From: Solirubrobacteraceae bacterium
Lineage (GTDB): Bacteria > Actinomycetota > Thermoleophilia > Solirubrobacterales > Solirubrobacteraceae
Length of the DNA: 64,000 bases
Direction of reading: 5' to 3'
Assembly (NCBI GenBank): GCA_023230855.1
Contig: JALNWQ010000012.1
Coordinates: forward strand, 62,001 to 126,000
Part shown: positions 1 through 8,213 of the stretch, in pieces
How the letters are laid out: every line of letters begins with the position of its first letter
Position numbering within the stretch: position 1 is the first letter of the stretch
Program-made: the position numbers and the translations under genes
The notes under the pieces: model-generated
Seen by the model: only the letters and a program-made list of their open reading frames with translations
Databases searched by the model: none
Told to the model about the DNA's origin: nothing

Positions 1-453
1 CGGGACCGGCTCGACCCGGGCCACGACGCCCCGCGCGAGGCGTGGGAGGACGCGCCGGCGACGGTGCCGATCGTCGTCGTGTCGAGCGCGACCCGGGCCG
101 GGGTCGACGAGCTGCGCCGCGTGCTGCTGCGGATCGTCCCGTGGCAGGACGCCCCGGTCCACGCCCCCGGGTCCGCGGCGACGCCGCTCGTCGAGCACCG
201 CACCTACCGGCCGACGGCGCGACGCGACTGGAAGGTCGAGTCGCGCGGACGCGACGGGTTCGCGGTCGTCGGGCCGGGCATCGAGCGCCTGTTCGGCCGC
301 CACGACATCGACAACGACGAGGCGCTGGAGTACCTGGAGTCGCGGCTGCGCCGGATGGGCGTCATCGAGGCGCTCCACGACGCCGGGTTCGAGCCCGGCG
401 ACGACGTCGAGATCGCCGGGGTCGCGTTCGACCTCGATCCCGAGGCGACGTGA
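1..453 (+). CDS. obgE: GTPase ObgE/CgtA, C-terminal part (5' end outside window)
   Basis: This is the 3' end of the ribosome-associated GTPase Obg, which acts in late 50S assembly and stress responses. The reading frame is open from base 1 to the TGA at 451-453. The first ~50 residues look like the end of the G domain (a hydrophobic strand followed by VSSATRAGVDEL, the G5 region). The last ~80 residues match the Obg C-terminal (OCT) domain: EHRTYRP, a central FAVVGPGIERLF stretch, and an end with VEIAGVAFDLDP. The Obg fold and GTP-binding motifs lie before the window. The stop overlaps the proB start (TGATG), so the two genes are probably co-translated; obgE-proB is a common actinobacterial order. 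Identification is firm for a fragment. Confidence 0.9.
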   Translation, partial: RDRLDPGHDAPREAWEDAPATVPIVVVSSATRAGVDELRRVLLRIVPWQDAPVHAPGSAATPLVEHRTYRPTARRDWKVESRGRDGFAVVGPGIERLFGRHDIDNDEALEYLESRLRRMGVIEALHDAGFEPGDDVEIAGVAFDLDPEAT

Positions 454-1553
454 TGGCGGCGCCGCTGACGGTCATCAAGCTCGGCTCGAGCGTCGTCGCC
501 GACGACGGAGGGGTGCTGCGGCGCGACGGCCTCGCCGCGCTCTGCGGGACCGTCGCCGACGCCCGTCACGACGGCCGGCGGTTCGTCGTCGTCTCGAGCG
601 GCGCGATCGCCCGTGGCGTCGAGGCGCTCGGGCTGCCCGCGCGGCCGGTCTCGATCGACGGGCTCCAGGCCGCCAGCGCCGTCGGGCAGGGGCGGTTGTT
701 CCGCGAGTGGGACGACCTCTTCGCGGCCCACGGCGTGCTCGCCGCGCAGGTCCTGCTGACGCTCTACGACCTGGGCGACCGCGAGGCGTTCGTCAACGCC
801 CGCGCGACCCTGACCCGCCTGCTGGCGTACGACGCGATCCCGGTCATCAACGAGAACGACACGACGACGACCGACGAGATCTCGTTCGGCGACAACGACC
901 TGCTCGCCGCGCAGGTCGCGATCATGCTGGGGGCGTCCCGGCTCGTGCTGCTGACGTCGACCGACGGGCTCTTCACCGCCGACCCGACGAGCGACCCCGA
1001 CGCGCGGCTCGTCGCCGAGGTCACCGACCCGGCGCGGGCGCTCACCGACCACGACGTCGGGACGACGACGTCGTCGCTCGGGACCGGGGGGATGCGCAGC
1101 AAGGTGCTGGCGGCCGAGATGGCGGCCGCCGCCGGGATCTCGACCGTCGTCGCCAGCGGGCTGCGACCCGACGCCCTGCGGCGCGTCGTCGCCGGCGAGC
1201 CGGAGGGCACCCGGTTCGTCGCCGGGGAGCCGCGGTTCTCGAGCTTCAAGCTCTGGCTGCGCTACGCCAAGCCGGCGCAGGGGACGATCGTCGTCGACGA
1301 CGGTGCCGCCCGGGCGCTGACCGTGCGCGAGACGTCGCTGCTGCCGGTCGGCGTCGTCGCGGTCACCGGCGACTTCAAGGTCGGTGACGCGGTCGAGATC
1401 GCCTGCGACGGGAGGACGCTCGGCAAGGGCATCTCGGGCTACGCGTCCGGGGGCCTGCGGCGCGTCATGGGCGAGCGCACCGACCGCGTCCGCGAGCTGC
1501 TGCCGCAGTCGCCGGCCGAGGCGATCCACCGTGACCGGCTCGTGCTCTACTGA
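453..1553 (+). CDS. proB: Glutamate 5-kinase
   Basis: Catalyses ATP-dependent phosphorylation of L-glutamate, the first step of proline synthesis, in the cytoplasm. The 366-residue product is normal length for the form carrying a PUA domain. The amino-acid kinase domain has the nucleotide-binding IKLGSSVV near the N-terminus, the substrate segment NENDTTTTDEISFGDND, and GTGGMRSKVLAAEMA. The C-terminal ~90 residues (from about TIVVDDGAARAL) are the PUA domain. The start ATG overlaps the obgE stop, which fixes it. Its 3' end overlaps the convergent response regulator by 7 bp. The next pathway gene, proA, lies 3.9 kb away behind an inserted module instead of directly adjacent. Confidence 0.95.
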   Translation: MAAPLTVIKLGSSVVADDGGVLRRDGLAALCGTVADARHDGRRFVVVSSGAIARGVEALGLPARPVSIDGLQAASAVGQGRLFREWDDLFAAHGVLAAQVLLTLYDLGDREAFVNARATLTRLLAYDAIPVINENDTTTTDEISFGDNDLLAAQVAIMLGASRLVLLTSTDGLFTADPTSDPDARLVAEVTDPARALTDHDVGTTTSSLGTGGMRSKVLAAEMAAAAGISTVVASGLRPDALRRVVAGEPEGTRFVAGEPRFSSFKLWLRYAKPAQGTIVVDDGAARALTVRETSLLPVGVVAVTGDFKVGDAVEIACDGRTLGKGISGYASGGLRRVMGERTDRVRELLPQSPAEAIHRDRLVLY

Positions 1554-2281
1554 CCGTCGCCGGCGTCGTGGACGAGGAGGGCGACCTGGACGCGGTTGTC
1601 GAGGTCGAGCTTCTGCATCACCCGCGACACGTGGGCCTTGACCGTCGCGACGCTCATGAACAGCTCGGCGGCGATGTCGGCGTTGGCCTTGCCGTGGCGC
1701 AGCGCGTCGGCCACCTCGCGCTCCCGGTCCGTGAGCTCGGCCAGCCGGGCGCGCGCGGCGCGGCGACGGTCGTCGGCCGGGCCGTCGGCGACGTGGTCGA
1801 CGAGCCGGCGCGTGACGGCGGGGGACAGCATCGCCTCGCCGGCGGCGACGAGCCGGATCGCGCGGACGATGTCGGCGGGAGGGGTGTCCTTGAGCAGGAA
1901 CCCGGCCGCGCCCCCGCGCAACGCGTCCACGACCTGACCGTCGACGTCGAGGGTCGTCAGGACGATGACCTCGGGAACGGGGCCGTCGGTCCGCGACCGC
2001 AGCTCGCGGGTGGCGCGTAGCCCGTCGACCCGCGGCATCCGGATGTCCATGAGCACGACGTCGGGCCGGTGCTCCCGCACGGCGGCGGAGACCTCGTCAC
2101 CGTCCTCGGCCTCGCCGACCACCCGCAGGCCGTCGGCGCCGTCGAGCATCATCGACAGCGCGCTGCGCACCAGCGGGTCGTCGTCGACGACGAGCACCCG
2201 GATCGGGCGGCCGGCGTCGGGGGGCCCGCCACGGTCGTCGGACGGATCCTCGGCGGGGGTCACTCCGGCCACGGCAGCCAT
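1547..2281 (-). CDS. NarL/FixJ-family response regulator
   Basis: DNA-binding response regulator of the two-component system formed with the overlapping upstream kinase. The receiver domain starts near residue 25 (IRVLVVDDDPLVRSAL), has the phospho-acceptor Asp in DVVLMDIRMPRVDG and the conserved Lys in FLLKDTPP. The C-terminal LuxR-type helix-turn-helix reads LTDREREVADALRHGKANADIAAE and VKAHVSRVMQKL. Its ATG overlaps the end of the kinase gene by 22 bp, so the pair is probably co-translated. A likely target is the divergent ABC transporter, since HisKA_3/NarL pairs beside ABC-2 exporters often control them; that is inference. A perfect 6-6-6 inverted repeat in the shared intergenic region is a candidate binding site. 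Confidence 0.92.
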   Translation of the reverse strand: MAAVAGVTPAEDPSDDRGGPPDAGRPIRVLVVDDDPLVRSALSMMLDGADGLRVVGEAEDGDEVSAAVREHRPDVVLMDIRMPRVDGLRATRELRSRTDGPVPEVIVLTTLDVDGQVVDALRGGAAGFLLKDTPPADIVRAIRLVAAGEAMLSPAVTRRLVDHVADGPADDRRRAARARLAELTDREREVADALRHGKANADIAAELFMSVATVKAHVSRVMQKLDLDNRVQVALLVHDAGDGQ

Positions 2282-3585
2282 GCTCGCAGGCGGAACCCGC
2301 CGTCGGGGGTCGGTCCGTGCTCCAGGCGACCGCCGGCGAGGACGACCCGCTCGCCGAGGCCGACGATCCCGGTGCCGGCGCCGGGTAGCGGCGGGCCCTC
2401 GGGAGGACGGACCGGGGCGGGGTTGCCGACGGCGACGACGAGCCCCCCGTCGGGATCGCCGTGCAGCTCGACGGTCACCGTGGTGCCCGTCGCGTGCTTG
2501 CGGGCGTTGGTCAGGCCCTCCTGCACGATCCGGTAGGCGTTGCGGCCCAGGACGTCCGGCACGGCGTCGAGCCGGTCGACGACGATCCGCTCGTGCACGC
2601 GCATCCCCGCCGCCCGCGACTCCTGCAGCAGGGCGGGCAGGTCGCGGACGGTCGGCTGCGGCCGCGTCGGCTCGCGCCCGTCCCGCTCGCGGAGCACGCC
2701 GATCACGCCGCGCAGGTCCTCCAACGCCTCGTGGGCGCTGCGGCGGATCACGCCGGCGGCATGGGCCACCTCGTCCGGCGTCGCGTCGCGTCGGAACTCC
2801 AACGCTCCCGCGTGCATCGACAGCAGCGAGATCCGGTGGGCCAGCACGTCGTGCATCTCGCGGGCGATCCGCGAGCGCTCGTCGACCCGCGCCCGGTCCG
2901 CGCGGAGCTCCTGCTCGGCCTCGGCGCGCTCGACCCGGCCCCGCAACGACGCCACGAGCTGCCGCCGCGCCCGGATGAACATGCCCCACGCGGCGAGCAT
3001 GCCGACGATCGTCACGATCGTGATGAGCGACGCGAGGTAGGGCACCTCGGGATCGGGATGCACCTCGAGGTAGACGAACGCCGCGAGCATCGTCAGGGCC
3101 GTGACGACGAACGTCACCGCCGCCTCGCGGTGCACGGCCACGGTGAAGAGCATCACCACCCCGGCGCCGGCCGACGACGCGAAGACCGCCCCGACGACGA
3201 CGTGCATCAGGGCGAGGCCCACCGGCCACCGTCGCCGCCACCAGAGCGCCAGGCAGGTCGCCCCGCCGACGAGGACGTCGATCCGTCGCAGCACCTCGCG
3301 GCCGTCGACGTGGTCGTACGTCGTGACGTGGGAGTAGACGCCGAACCCGACCGCGAAGAGGAAGAGGGCGACGTCGACCGACCGGTCGCGGCGGGACCGC
3401 GGACCCGGCGGCTCGTGGGGTGCGCGCCACGCCGTCGACAGCCGTGCGACGGCGCGCCGCACGCCCCGGGGACCGGCCGGCGTCCCGTCGTCGGACCGGG
3501 CCGAGCCCGTGCCGACGGCCCGGCGTGACGTGTCGGTCGTGGCGACGATGCGCCAAGCGTACGGGCCGTCCGCCACGACGACCAC
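2260..3585 (-). CDS. HisKA_3-type sensor histidine kinase
   Basis: Membrane sensor kinase. After a basic, Pro/Gly-rich N-terminus there are several hydrophobic segments (about residues 70-190), including the first, VDVALFLFAVGFGVYS. A short coiled linker follows, then the HisKA_3 dimerisation segment with phospho-acceptor His in RIAREMHDVLAHRISLL, and a HATPase domain ending in GAGTGIVGLGERVVLAGG. This is the DesK/NarX-like class without a large extracellular sensor, so the membrane itself may be sensed. The GTG at 3585 is the longest credible start, but the first ~65 residues are low-complexity and a later start is possible. The ABC transporter genes diverge from it. Confidence 0.88.
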   Translation of the reverse strand: MVVVADGPYAWRIVATTDTSRRAVGTGSARSDDGTPAGPRGVRRAVARLSTAWRAPHEPPGPRSRRDRSVDVALFLFAVGFGVYSHVTTYDHVDGREVLRRIDVLVGGATCLALWWRRRWPVGLALMHVVVGAVFASSAGAGVVMLFTVAVHREAAVTFVVTALTMLAAFVYLEVHPDPEVPYLASLITIVTIVGMLAAWGMFIRARRQLVASLRGRVERAEAEQELRADRARVDERSRIAREMHDVLAHRISLLSMHAGALEFRRDATPDEVAHAAGVIRRSAHEALEDLRGVIGVLRERDGREPTRPQPTVRDLPALLQESRAAGMRVHERIVVDRLDAVPDVLGRNAYRIVQEGLTNARKHATGTTVTVELHGDPDGGLVVAVGNPAPVRPPEGPPLPGAGTGIVGLGERVVLAGGRLEHGPTPDGGFRLRAWLPWPE

Positions 3586-3601
3586 GGCCGAAGGTCGAGG
3601 G

Positions 3602-3619
3602 CGTCGTAGACCGACGACG
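3602..3619. promoter_or_regulatory. Inverted repeat between kinase and ABC genes, putative operator
   Basis: CGTCGT-AGACCG-ACGACG is a perfect 6-6-6 inverted repeat, 17 bp upstream of the kinase start and 37 bp upstream of the ATPase start. NarL-type regulators often bind short inverted repeats, so the neighbouring response regulator is the natural candidate. Function is inferred from position and symmetry only. Confidence 0.4.
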
Positions 3620-3656
3620 GATGTGCGACGCGGCCGGGGCTGACAGCCTGTGCGCC

Positions 3657-4562
3657 ATGATCGACGTGGTCGGACTGACCAAGCGCTACGGGGCCCACGC
3701 CGCGGTGAGCGACGTGAGCTTCCGCTGCGAGGCCGGGACGGTCACCGGGTTCCTCGGCCCGAACGGCGCCGGCAAGTCGACGACGATGCGGATGGTGTGC
3801 GGCCTGACCGTCCCCAGCGCCGGCACGTCGACCGTCGTCGGCGTGCCGTACCTCGCGCTGCCCAACCCGGGTCGCGAGGTCGGGGTCCTGCTCGACGCGT
3901 CGGCGCAGCACGCCGGACGCACCGGCCGCGAGATCCTCACCCTGTCGGCGATGGTCCTCGGCGTCGGCCGCGACCGCGTCGACGACATGCTCGAGCAGGT
4001 CGGGCTGTCCGGCAAGGCCGCGACGCGCCGGGTCGGGGACTACTCGCTCGGCATGCGGCAGCGGCTCGGGATCGCCCAGGCGCTGCTCGGCGACCCGCAG
4101 GTGCTCATCCTCGACGAGCCGGCCAACGGCCTCGACCCGGAGGGCATCGCCTGGATGCGTGGGCTCCTGCGCGGGTTCGCCGACCGCGGCGGCGCCGTGC
4201 TGCTGTCCTCCCACCTGCTCAACGAGGTCGAGGCGGTCGCCGACCGGCTGGTCGTCATCGCCGGCGGTCGGATCGTCGCCGACGGCACGAAGGCCGACCT
4301 GCTGCGCGGCGCCGGGACCCGGGTGCGCGCGACCGACCACGACGCGCTCCGTCGCGCCGTCGCCGATGCCGGCCTGACGTCGGAGACGGTCGACGGCGAC
4401 GCCGAGCTCGTCGCCACCGACGACGCCGAGGTCGTCGGGCGGATGGCCCGCGACGCCGGCCTCGTCCTCCTCGAGCTGCGTCCCGCCGACGGCGCCGGCC
4501 TCGAGCACCTGTTCCTGTCCCTGACGTCCGGAGTCGCCGAGGGCTCCGCGGCCGCGGCGTGA
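3657..4562 (+). CDS. ABC transporter ATP-binding protein (ABC-2 exporter type)
   Basis: Cytoplasmic ATPase of an ABC exporter, 301 residues. Walker A is GPNGAGKST at about residue 35, the signature is YSLGMRQRLGIAQALLG, and Walker B is VLILDEPANGLDPEG followed by the switch His in LLSSHLL. The long C-terminal extension (~80 residues after the ATPase core) is typical of CcmA/BcrA-like drug-resistance ATPases. The ATG at 3657 is chosen because upstream codons are not protein-like and the text IDVVGLTKRYG starts right after it. The permease gene follows 47 bp downstream. The substrate is not predictable; the adjacent kinase/regulator pair suggests induction by membrane-active compounds. Confidence 0.92.
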   Translation: MIDVVGLTKRYGAHAAVSDVSFRCEAGTVTGFLGPNGAGKSTTMRMVCGLTVPSAGTSTVVGVPYLALPNPGREVGVLLDASAQHAGRTGREILTLSAMVLGVGRDRVDDMLEQVGLSGKAATRRVGDYSLGMRQRLGIAQALLGDPQVLILDEPANGLDPEGIAWMRGLLRGFADRGGAVLLSSHLLNEVEAVADRLVVIAGGRIVADGTKADLLRGAGTRVRATDHDALRRAVADAGLTSETVDGDAELVATDDAEVVGRMARDAGLVLLELRPADGAGLEHLFLSLTSGVAEGSAAAA

Positions 4563-4609
4563 ACGTCCCGCCGATCGTCGACGCGCTGATCCGTCCCGGA
4601 GCCATCACC

Positions 4610-5431
4610 ATGAGCACGCCCCGCACCGACCCCGTTCCCCCGACGCCCGCCGGGCCGACCGCGACGCAGGCCACGGCGCCGCGTGGCGGTCACGCCGCAC
4701 CGGCGCTGCGGCGCCTCGTCCTCGTCGAGCTGCGCAAGACGGCCGACACGCGGTCGGGCCGCTGGCTGCTCATCAGCGCGGTCGCGATCGCGCTCGTCGT
4801 CGCGGTCGCCCGCTGCCTGTCGGGCGACGCGTCGGAGCGCACGTTCCAGGGGGCGTTCGAGCTGACGCTCTTCCCGCTCGCGCTCCTGCTGCCGGTCATG
4901 GGCGTCCTCCTCGTCACCGCCGAGTGGACGCAGCGGACGTCGCTGACGACGTTCGCGCTCGTGCCGCACCGCGGGCGGATCGTCGCGGCCAAGCTCGGCG
5001 CCGGCGTGCTGCTCGGCGTCGCCGCGTTCGTCCTGTCGCTCGCCTCGGCGGCGATCGGCAACGTCGTCGGCTCGATCGCCGGCGGCGCGGACGGCAGCTG
5101 GTCGATGTCGGGCGACCTGCTGTACCAGTCGCTCGTCGGCCAGCTCCTCGGCGTCCTCATCGGCGTCGGGTTCGGCCTCGTGTTCGTGACGTCGGCCCTG
5201 GCGATCGTCATGTACTTCGCGCTGCCGACGGTGTTCTCGATCATCCGCGAGCTCATCAGCGGCATCCGCGACGCGATGGAGTGGATCGACATGAACGTCG
5301 CGTTCGAGCCGCTGTTCGAGGGCACCGCCACCGGGGACGACTGGGGCAAGGTCGTCGTCGCGGCCACGATCTGGGTCGGGATCCCGGTCGCGGTCGGCAC
5401 GTGGCGCGTCCTGCGTCGCGAGGTGAAGTAG
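4610..5431 (+). CDS. ABC-2 type permease
   Basis: Integral membrane partner of the preceding ATPase, 273 residues. After a Pro/Thr-rich cytoplasmic N-terminus there are about six hydrophobic segments, among them WLLISAVAIALVVAVA, ALLLPVMGVLLV, GVLLGVAAFVLSLASAAIG, LLGVLIGVGFGLVFV and VVVAATIWVGIPVAV. LRRLVLVELRKTADTRSG before the first helix is the usual ABC-2 amphipathic entry segment. The ATG at 4610 has GGAG upstream at good spacing. A GTG at 4559 that overlaps the ATPase stop is an alternative start adding 17 residues. The last codon lies 42 bp before proA, which appears to have its own promoter. Confidence 0.85.
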   Translation: MSTPRTDPVPPTPAGPTATQATAPRGGHAAPALRRLVLVELRKTADTRSGRWLLISAVAIALVVAVARCLSGDASERTFQGAFELTLFPLALLLPVMGVLLVTAEWTQRTSLTTFALVPHRGRIVAAKLGAGVLLGVAAFVLSLASAAIGNVVGSIAGGADGSWSMSGDLLYQSLVGQLLGVLIGVGFGLVFVTSALAIVMYFALPTVFSIIRELISGIRDAMEWIDMNVAFEPLFEGTATGDDWGKVVVAATIWVGIPVAVGTWRVLRREVK

Positions 5432-5460
5432 CGCGACGGGGACCGCGGGCGCCGGTCGCG

Positions 5461-5466
5461 TACCCT
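5461..5466 (+). promoter_or_regulatory. -10 element of a leaderless proA promoter
   Basis: TACCCT is followed by 7 nt and the proA ATG, placing the expected transcription start at or next to the start codon. No Shine-Dalgarno sequence fits between. The same hexamer and spacing precede the two glycosidase genes at 8214 and 9386. Confidence 0.6.
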
Positions 5467-5473
5467 TGGACGC

Positions 5474-6778
5474 ATGACCGGCACCGCGCTCGAGGACCGC
5501 ACCGACGCCACGCCCACGCGTCCGCCGGTCGCCGAGATCGCCCGTCGCGCCCGGGTCGCCGGGCGGCGCCTGGCGGCCGTCGACACCGGCACGAAGGACG
5601 CGGCGCTCCACGCGATCGCCGACGCGCTCGTCGCCCGGCAGGACGAGATCCTCGAGGCGAACGCGCGGGACCTCGACGCGGGCCGGGCGTCGGGCCTCGA
5701 CGCCGCGCTCATGGACCGGCTGGCGCTCGATCCCGAGCGCCTGGCCGGGATCGCGGGGCAGGCGCGGGACGTCGCCGCGCTGCGCGACCCCGTCGGCGAG
5801 ACGATCGAGGGGTACCGGCTGCCCAACGGGCTCGACGTCCAGCGCCAGCGGATCCCGCTCGGGGTCGTCGCGGTCGTCTACGAGGCCCGGCCCAACGTCA
5901 CGATCGACTCGACCGCCCTGGCGCTGAAGAGCGGCAACGCCGTGATCCTGCGCGGGTCGTCGAGCGCCACGCACTCCAACGCCGTCCTGGCCGACGTCGC
6001 CGCGCGCGCCGCCACCGAGGCGGGGCTCCCGGCCGACGTCGTGCAGCTCGTCGCCGGCGGGGGCCGCGAGGAGCTGGCCGAGCTCGCGACCCAGGACCGC
6101 TACGTCGACCTCATCATCCCCCGTGGCGGCGAGGGCCTGAAGCGGGCGCTCACCGGCGTCGCGACCGTCCCGGTGATCTTCGCCGCGTCCGGCAACTGCC
6201 ACGTGTACGTCGACGCCGCCGCCGACCTGGACCAGGCGGTCGAGATCGTCGTCAACGCCAAGACGCAGCGGCCGGGGGTGTGCAACGCCGCCGAGACGCT
6301 GCTCGTCCACCGCGACGTCGCGGCCGAGCTGCTGCCGCGGCTCGCGGTCCGGCTCGGCGTCGCCGGGGTGCAGCTCCGGGCGGACGCCGACGCGCGGCCG
6401 CTCGTGGAGGGTCACGGCGCCGACGTCGTCCCCGCGTCCGGGGAGGACTGGGACGCCGAGTACCTCGCGCTCGTGCTCGCCGTCCGGATCGTCGACGACG
6501 TGCAGGAGGCCGTCGACCACGTCGAGGAGCACGGGTCGGGGCACAGCGAGGCGATCGTGTCGCGCGACGACCGGGCGATCCGCACGTTCGAGCGGGGGAT
6601 CGGGTCGGCGTGCGTCTACGTCAACGCGTCGACGCGGTTCACCGACGGCGGCGAGTTCGGGATGGGCGCCGAGATCGGCAACTCCACGCAGAAGCTCCAC
6701 GCCCGCGGCCCGATCGGGCTGCGCGAGCTCACGACGTACCGCTACCTCGTGCGTGGCGACGGCCACGTCCGCGGGTAG
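5474..6778 (+). CDS. proA: Gamma-glutamyl phosphate reductase
   Basis: NADPH-dependent reduction of glutamyl 5-phosphate to glutamate semialdehyde, second step of proline synthesis. The 434 residues are the normal family length and all typical blocks are seen: PLGVVAVVYEARPNVT, ALKSGNAVILRGSSSA, IPRGGEGLK, VPVIFAASGNCHVYVD, the catalytic Cys in RPGVCNAAETLLV, and the C-terminal STRFTDGGEFGMGAEIG. The ATG at 5474 has a -10 hexamer 7 nt upstream and is probably leaderless. It is separated from proB by the divergent two-component/ABC module, so it needs its own promoter here. Confidence 0.96.
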   Translation: MTGTALEDRTDATPTRPPVAEIARRARVAGRRLAAVDTGTKDAALHAIADALVARQDEILEANARDLDAGRASGLDAALMDRLALDPERLAGIAGQARDVAALRDPVGETIEGYRLPNGLDVQRQRIPLGVVAVVYEARPNVTIDSTALALKSGNAVILRGSSSATHSNAVLADVAARAATEAGLPADVVQLVAGGGREELAELATQDRYVDLIIPRGGEGLKRALTGVATVPVIFAASGNCHVYVDAAADLDQAVEIVVNAKTQRPGVCNAAETLLVHRDVAAELLPRLAVRLGVAGVQLRADADARPLVEGHGADVVPASGEDWDAEYLALVLAVRIVDDVQEAVDHVEEHGSGHSEAIVSRDDRAIRTFERGIGSACVYVNASTRFTDGGEFGMGAEIGNSTQKLHARGPIGLRELTTYRYLVRGDGHVRG

Positions 6779-6815
6779 CGGGCACGGACCGGCGGGCGGG
6801 TCGGGAGGCGCGACG

Positions 6816-7442
6816 GTGGCGACGGGCTCCTCCGGTGACGGCCGGCGGGTCGGGATCCTCGGCGGCACGTTCAACCCGCCGCACGTCGGGCACCTCATGC
6901 TCGCCGAGTGCGCCCGCGACGAGCTGGGCCTCGACGTCGTGCTGCTCGTCGTCGCCGCCCGCCCGCCGCACAAGGTCGTCGACGCGGACCCCGGCGCCGA
7001 CGTGCGCCTGGAGCTCTGCCGCGCCGCGGTCGCGGGGGAGGAGGGTCGCCTGGAGGCGTGCGACGTCGAGCTGCGCCGCGACGGGCCGTCGTACACCGCC
7101 GACACGCTGCGTCGCCTCACCGCGGAGCGGCCGGAGGACCGGTTCACCCTGCTGCTCGGCGGCGACGCGGCCGCCGGGCTGGAGTCGTGGCATCGCCCCC
7201 GCGACGTGTGCTCCTACGCCGACGTCGGCGTCGCCGAGCGCGGCGCCGACGACCACGAGCGCGCGCGGGCGACGCTCCGCCGCCTGGGGGCCGAGGCCCG
7301 GCTGCGACCGTTCACGCTCCCGCCGGTCGGCATCTCGTCGACGCTCGTGCGCGCCCGGGTCCGTGCCGGGCGCACCGTCCGGCACCTCGTCCCGCGCGCC
7401 GTCGAGGACCGGATCCTCGAGGGCGGGCTGTACCGGTCGTGA
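6816..7442 (+). CDS. nadD: Nicotinate-nucleotide adenylyltransferase
   Basis: Converts nicotinate mononucleotide to deamido-NAD in NAD synthesis. The nucleotidyltransferase signature GILGGTFNPPHVGHLMLAE lies at residues ~12-30 and the second motif ISSTLVRARVRAG near residue 175 (ISST/S-x-R). The 208-residue length is standard. The GTG at 6816 is preferred because GGGAGG stands 7-8 nt upstream; a GTG at 6753 inside proA would add a low-complexity Gly-rich tail. nadD followed by rsfS is a widely conserved order. The C-terminus keeps the usual Val-rich VPRAVEDRILEGGLY end. Confidence 0.93.
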   Translation: MATGSSGDGRRVGILGGTFNPPHVGHLMLAECARDELGLDVVLLVVAARPPHKVVDADPGADVRLELCRAAVAGEEGRLEACDVELRRDGPSYTADTLRRLTAERPEDRFTLLLGGDAAAGLESWHRPRDVCSYADVGVAERGADDHERARATLRRLGAEARLRPFTLPPVGISSTLVRARVRAGRTVRHLVPRAVEDRILEGGLYRS

Positions 7443-7572
7443 CCGTCGGACGGCGGCGCCCCGCCGTCGCGGACGCGCCCACGACGCGGTCCGGGCGGCG
7501 GTCCGCGGGTCCGGGCCGCAGGCGCGCGTCGTCGCACCCGACCGCCGGGACGTCTACCGTGGGGGAGCCCGC

Positions 7573-8052
7573 ATGACCGATCGCCGCTCCAGCTCCCAGC
7601 ACGCCCCGGCCGACGACGACGCGGACGAGGACCTGCCGCGCGATCCCGAGCTCGAGGCGATCGTCCGACGCGTCGCCGAGCTCGCCGCCGACCGCAAGGC
7701 GATCGACCCGCTCGCCATCGACCTGCGCGGGGCGTCGGCGTTCACCGACGCGTTCCTCGTCTTCACCGGCAACACCGAGCGTCAGGTCAAGGCGATCCAC
7801 GACGCGATCCACGACGGGATGAAGCACGACGGGGAGCGCCTGCTGCCCCGACGCGTGGAGGGCCTGCCCGAGGCCCGCTGGATCCTCATGGACTACGACG
7901 TCGTCGTCGTCCACGTCTTCGTGCCCGAGGCGCGCGAGTTCTACCGGCTCGAGGCGCTGTGGGGCGACCGTCCGCGGTTCGACGTCCCGCGCGGCGACGA
8001 GGTGCTCCCGGTCGACGCCGGTGCGGCGGGGTCGCCCGTCGGCGACGCCTGA
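7573..8052 (+). CDS. rsfS: Ribosomal silencing factor RsfS
   Basis: RsfS binds L14 on the 50S subunit and blocks subunit joining when nutrients are short. The 159-residue product has the DUF143/RsfS core from about residue 30 to 140: KAIDPLAIDLRG, FTDAFLVFTGNTERQVKAI, the Trp-containing WILMDYDVVVVHVF, and the end FYRLEALWGD. The N-terminal 25 residues are acidic and disordered. The ATG has GGGGGAG 5 nt upstream. Between nadD and this gene are 130 bp with no convincing coding potential. The C-terminal extension after the core is longer than in many homologues. Confidence 0.93.
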   Translation: MTDRRSSSQHAPADDDADEDLPRDPELEAIVRRVAELAADRKAIDPLAIDLRGASAFTDAFLVFTGNTERQVKAIHDAIHDGMKHDGERLLPRRVEGLPEARWILMDYDVVVVHVFVPEAREFYRLEALWGDRPRFDVPRGDEVLPVDAGAAGSPVGDA

Positions 8053-8200
8053 CCGGCGGGCCGCGTCGCCGCCCGCGGGCGACGGGGCGTCGGCGTCGCC
8101 CCGTCGACCGAGCGCCTCGCCGTCCCGGCGCGCCACCGTTCATACATCCGTCCGTCGGGGTGGCCGACCGGCCACCGGCGTGTCATGGCGTCGACTGTCC

Positions 8201-8206
8201 TACCCT
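8201..8206 (+). promoter_or_regulatory. -10 element of leaderless promoter for first glycosidase
   Basis: TACCCT ends 7 nt before the GTG at 8214. The identical hexamer, spacing and a CCTACCCT context recur before the paralogous gene at 9386. Confidence 0.55.
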
Positions 8207-8213
8207 TCGCGAC

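Noticed and set aside
4559..4609. Start of the permease at GTG 4559
   Set aside because: Possible because of overlap with the ATPase stop, but ATG 4610 has the better ribosome site; kept only as an alternative.
6753..6815. Upstream GTG start of nadD
   Set aside because: Adds only a Gly/Ser/Ala tail inside proA; the GTG at 6816 has a GGGAGG site.
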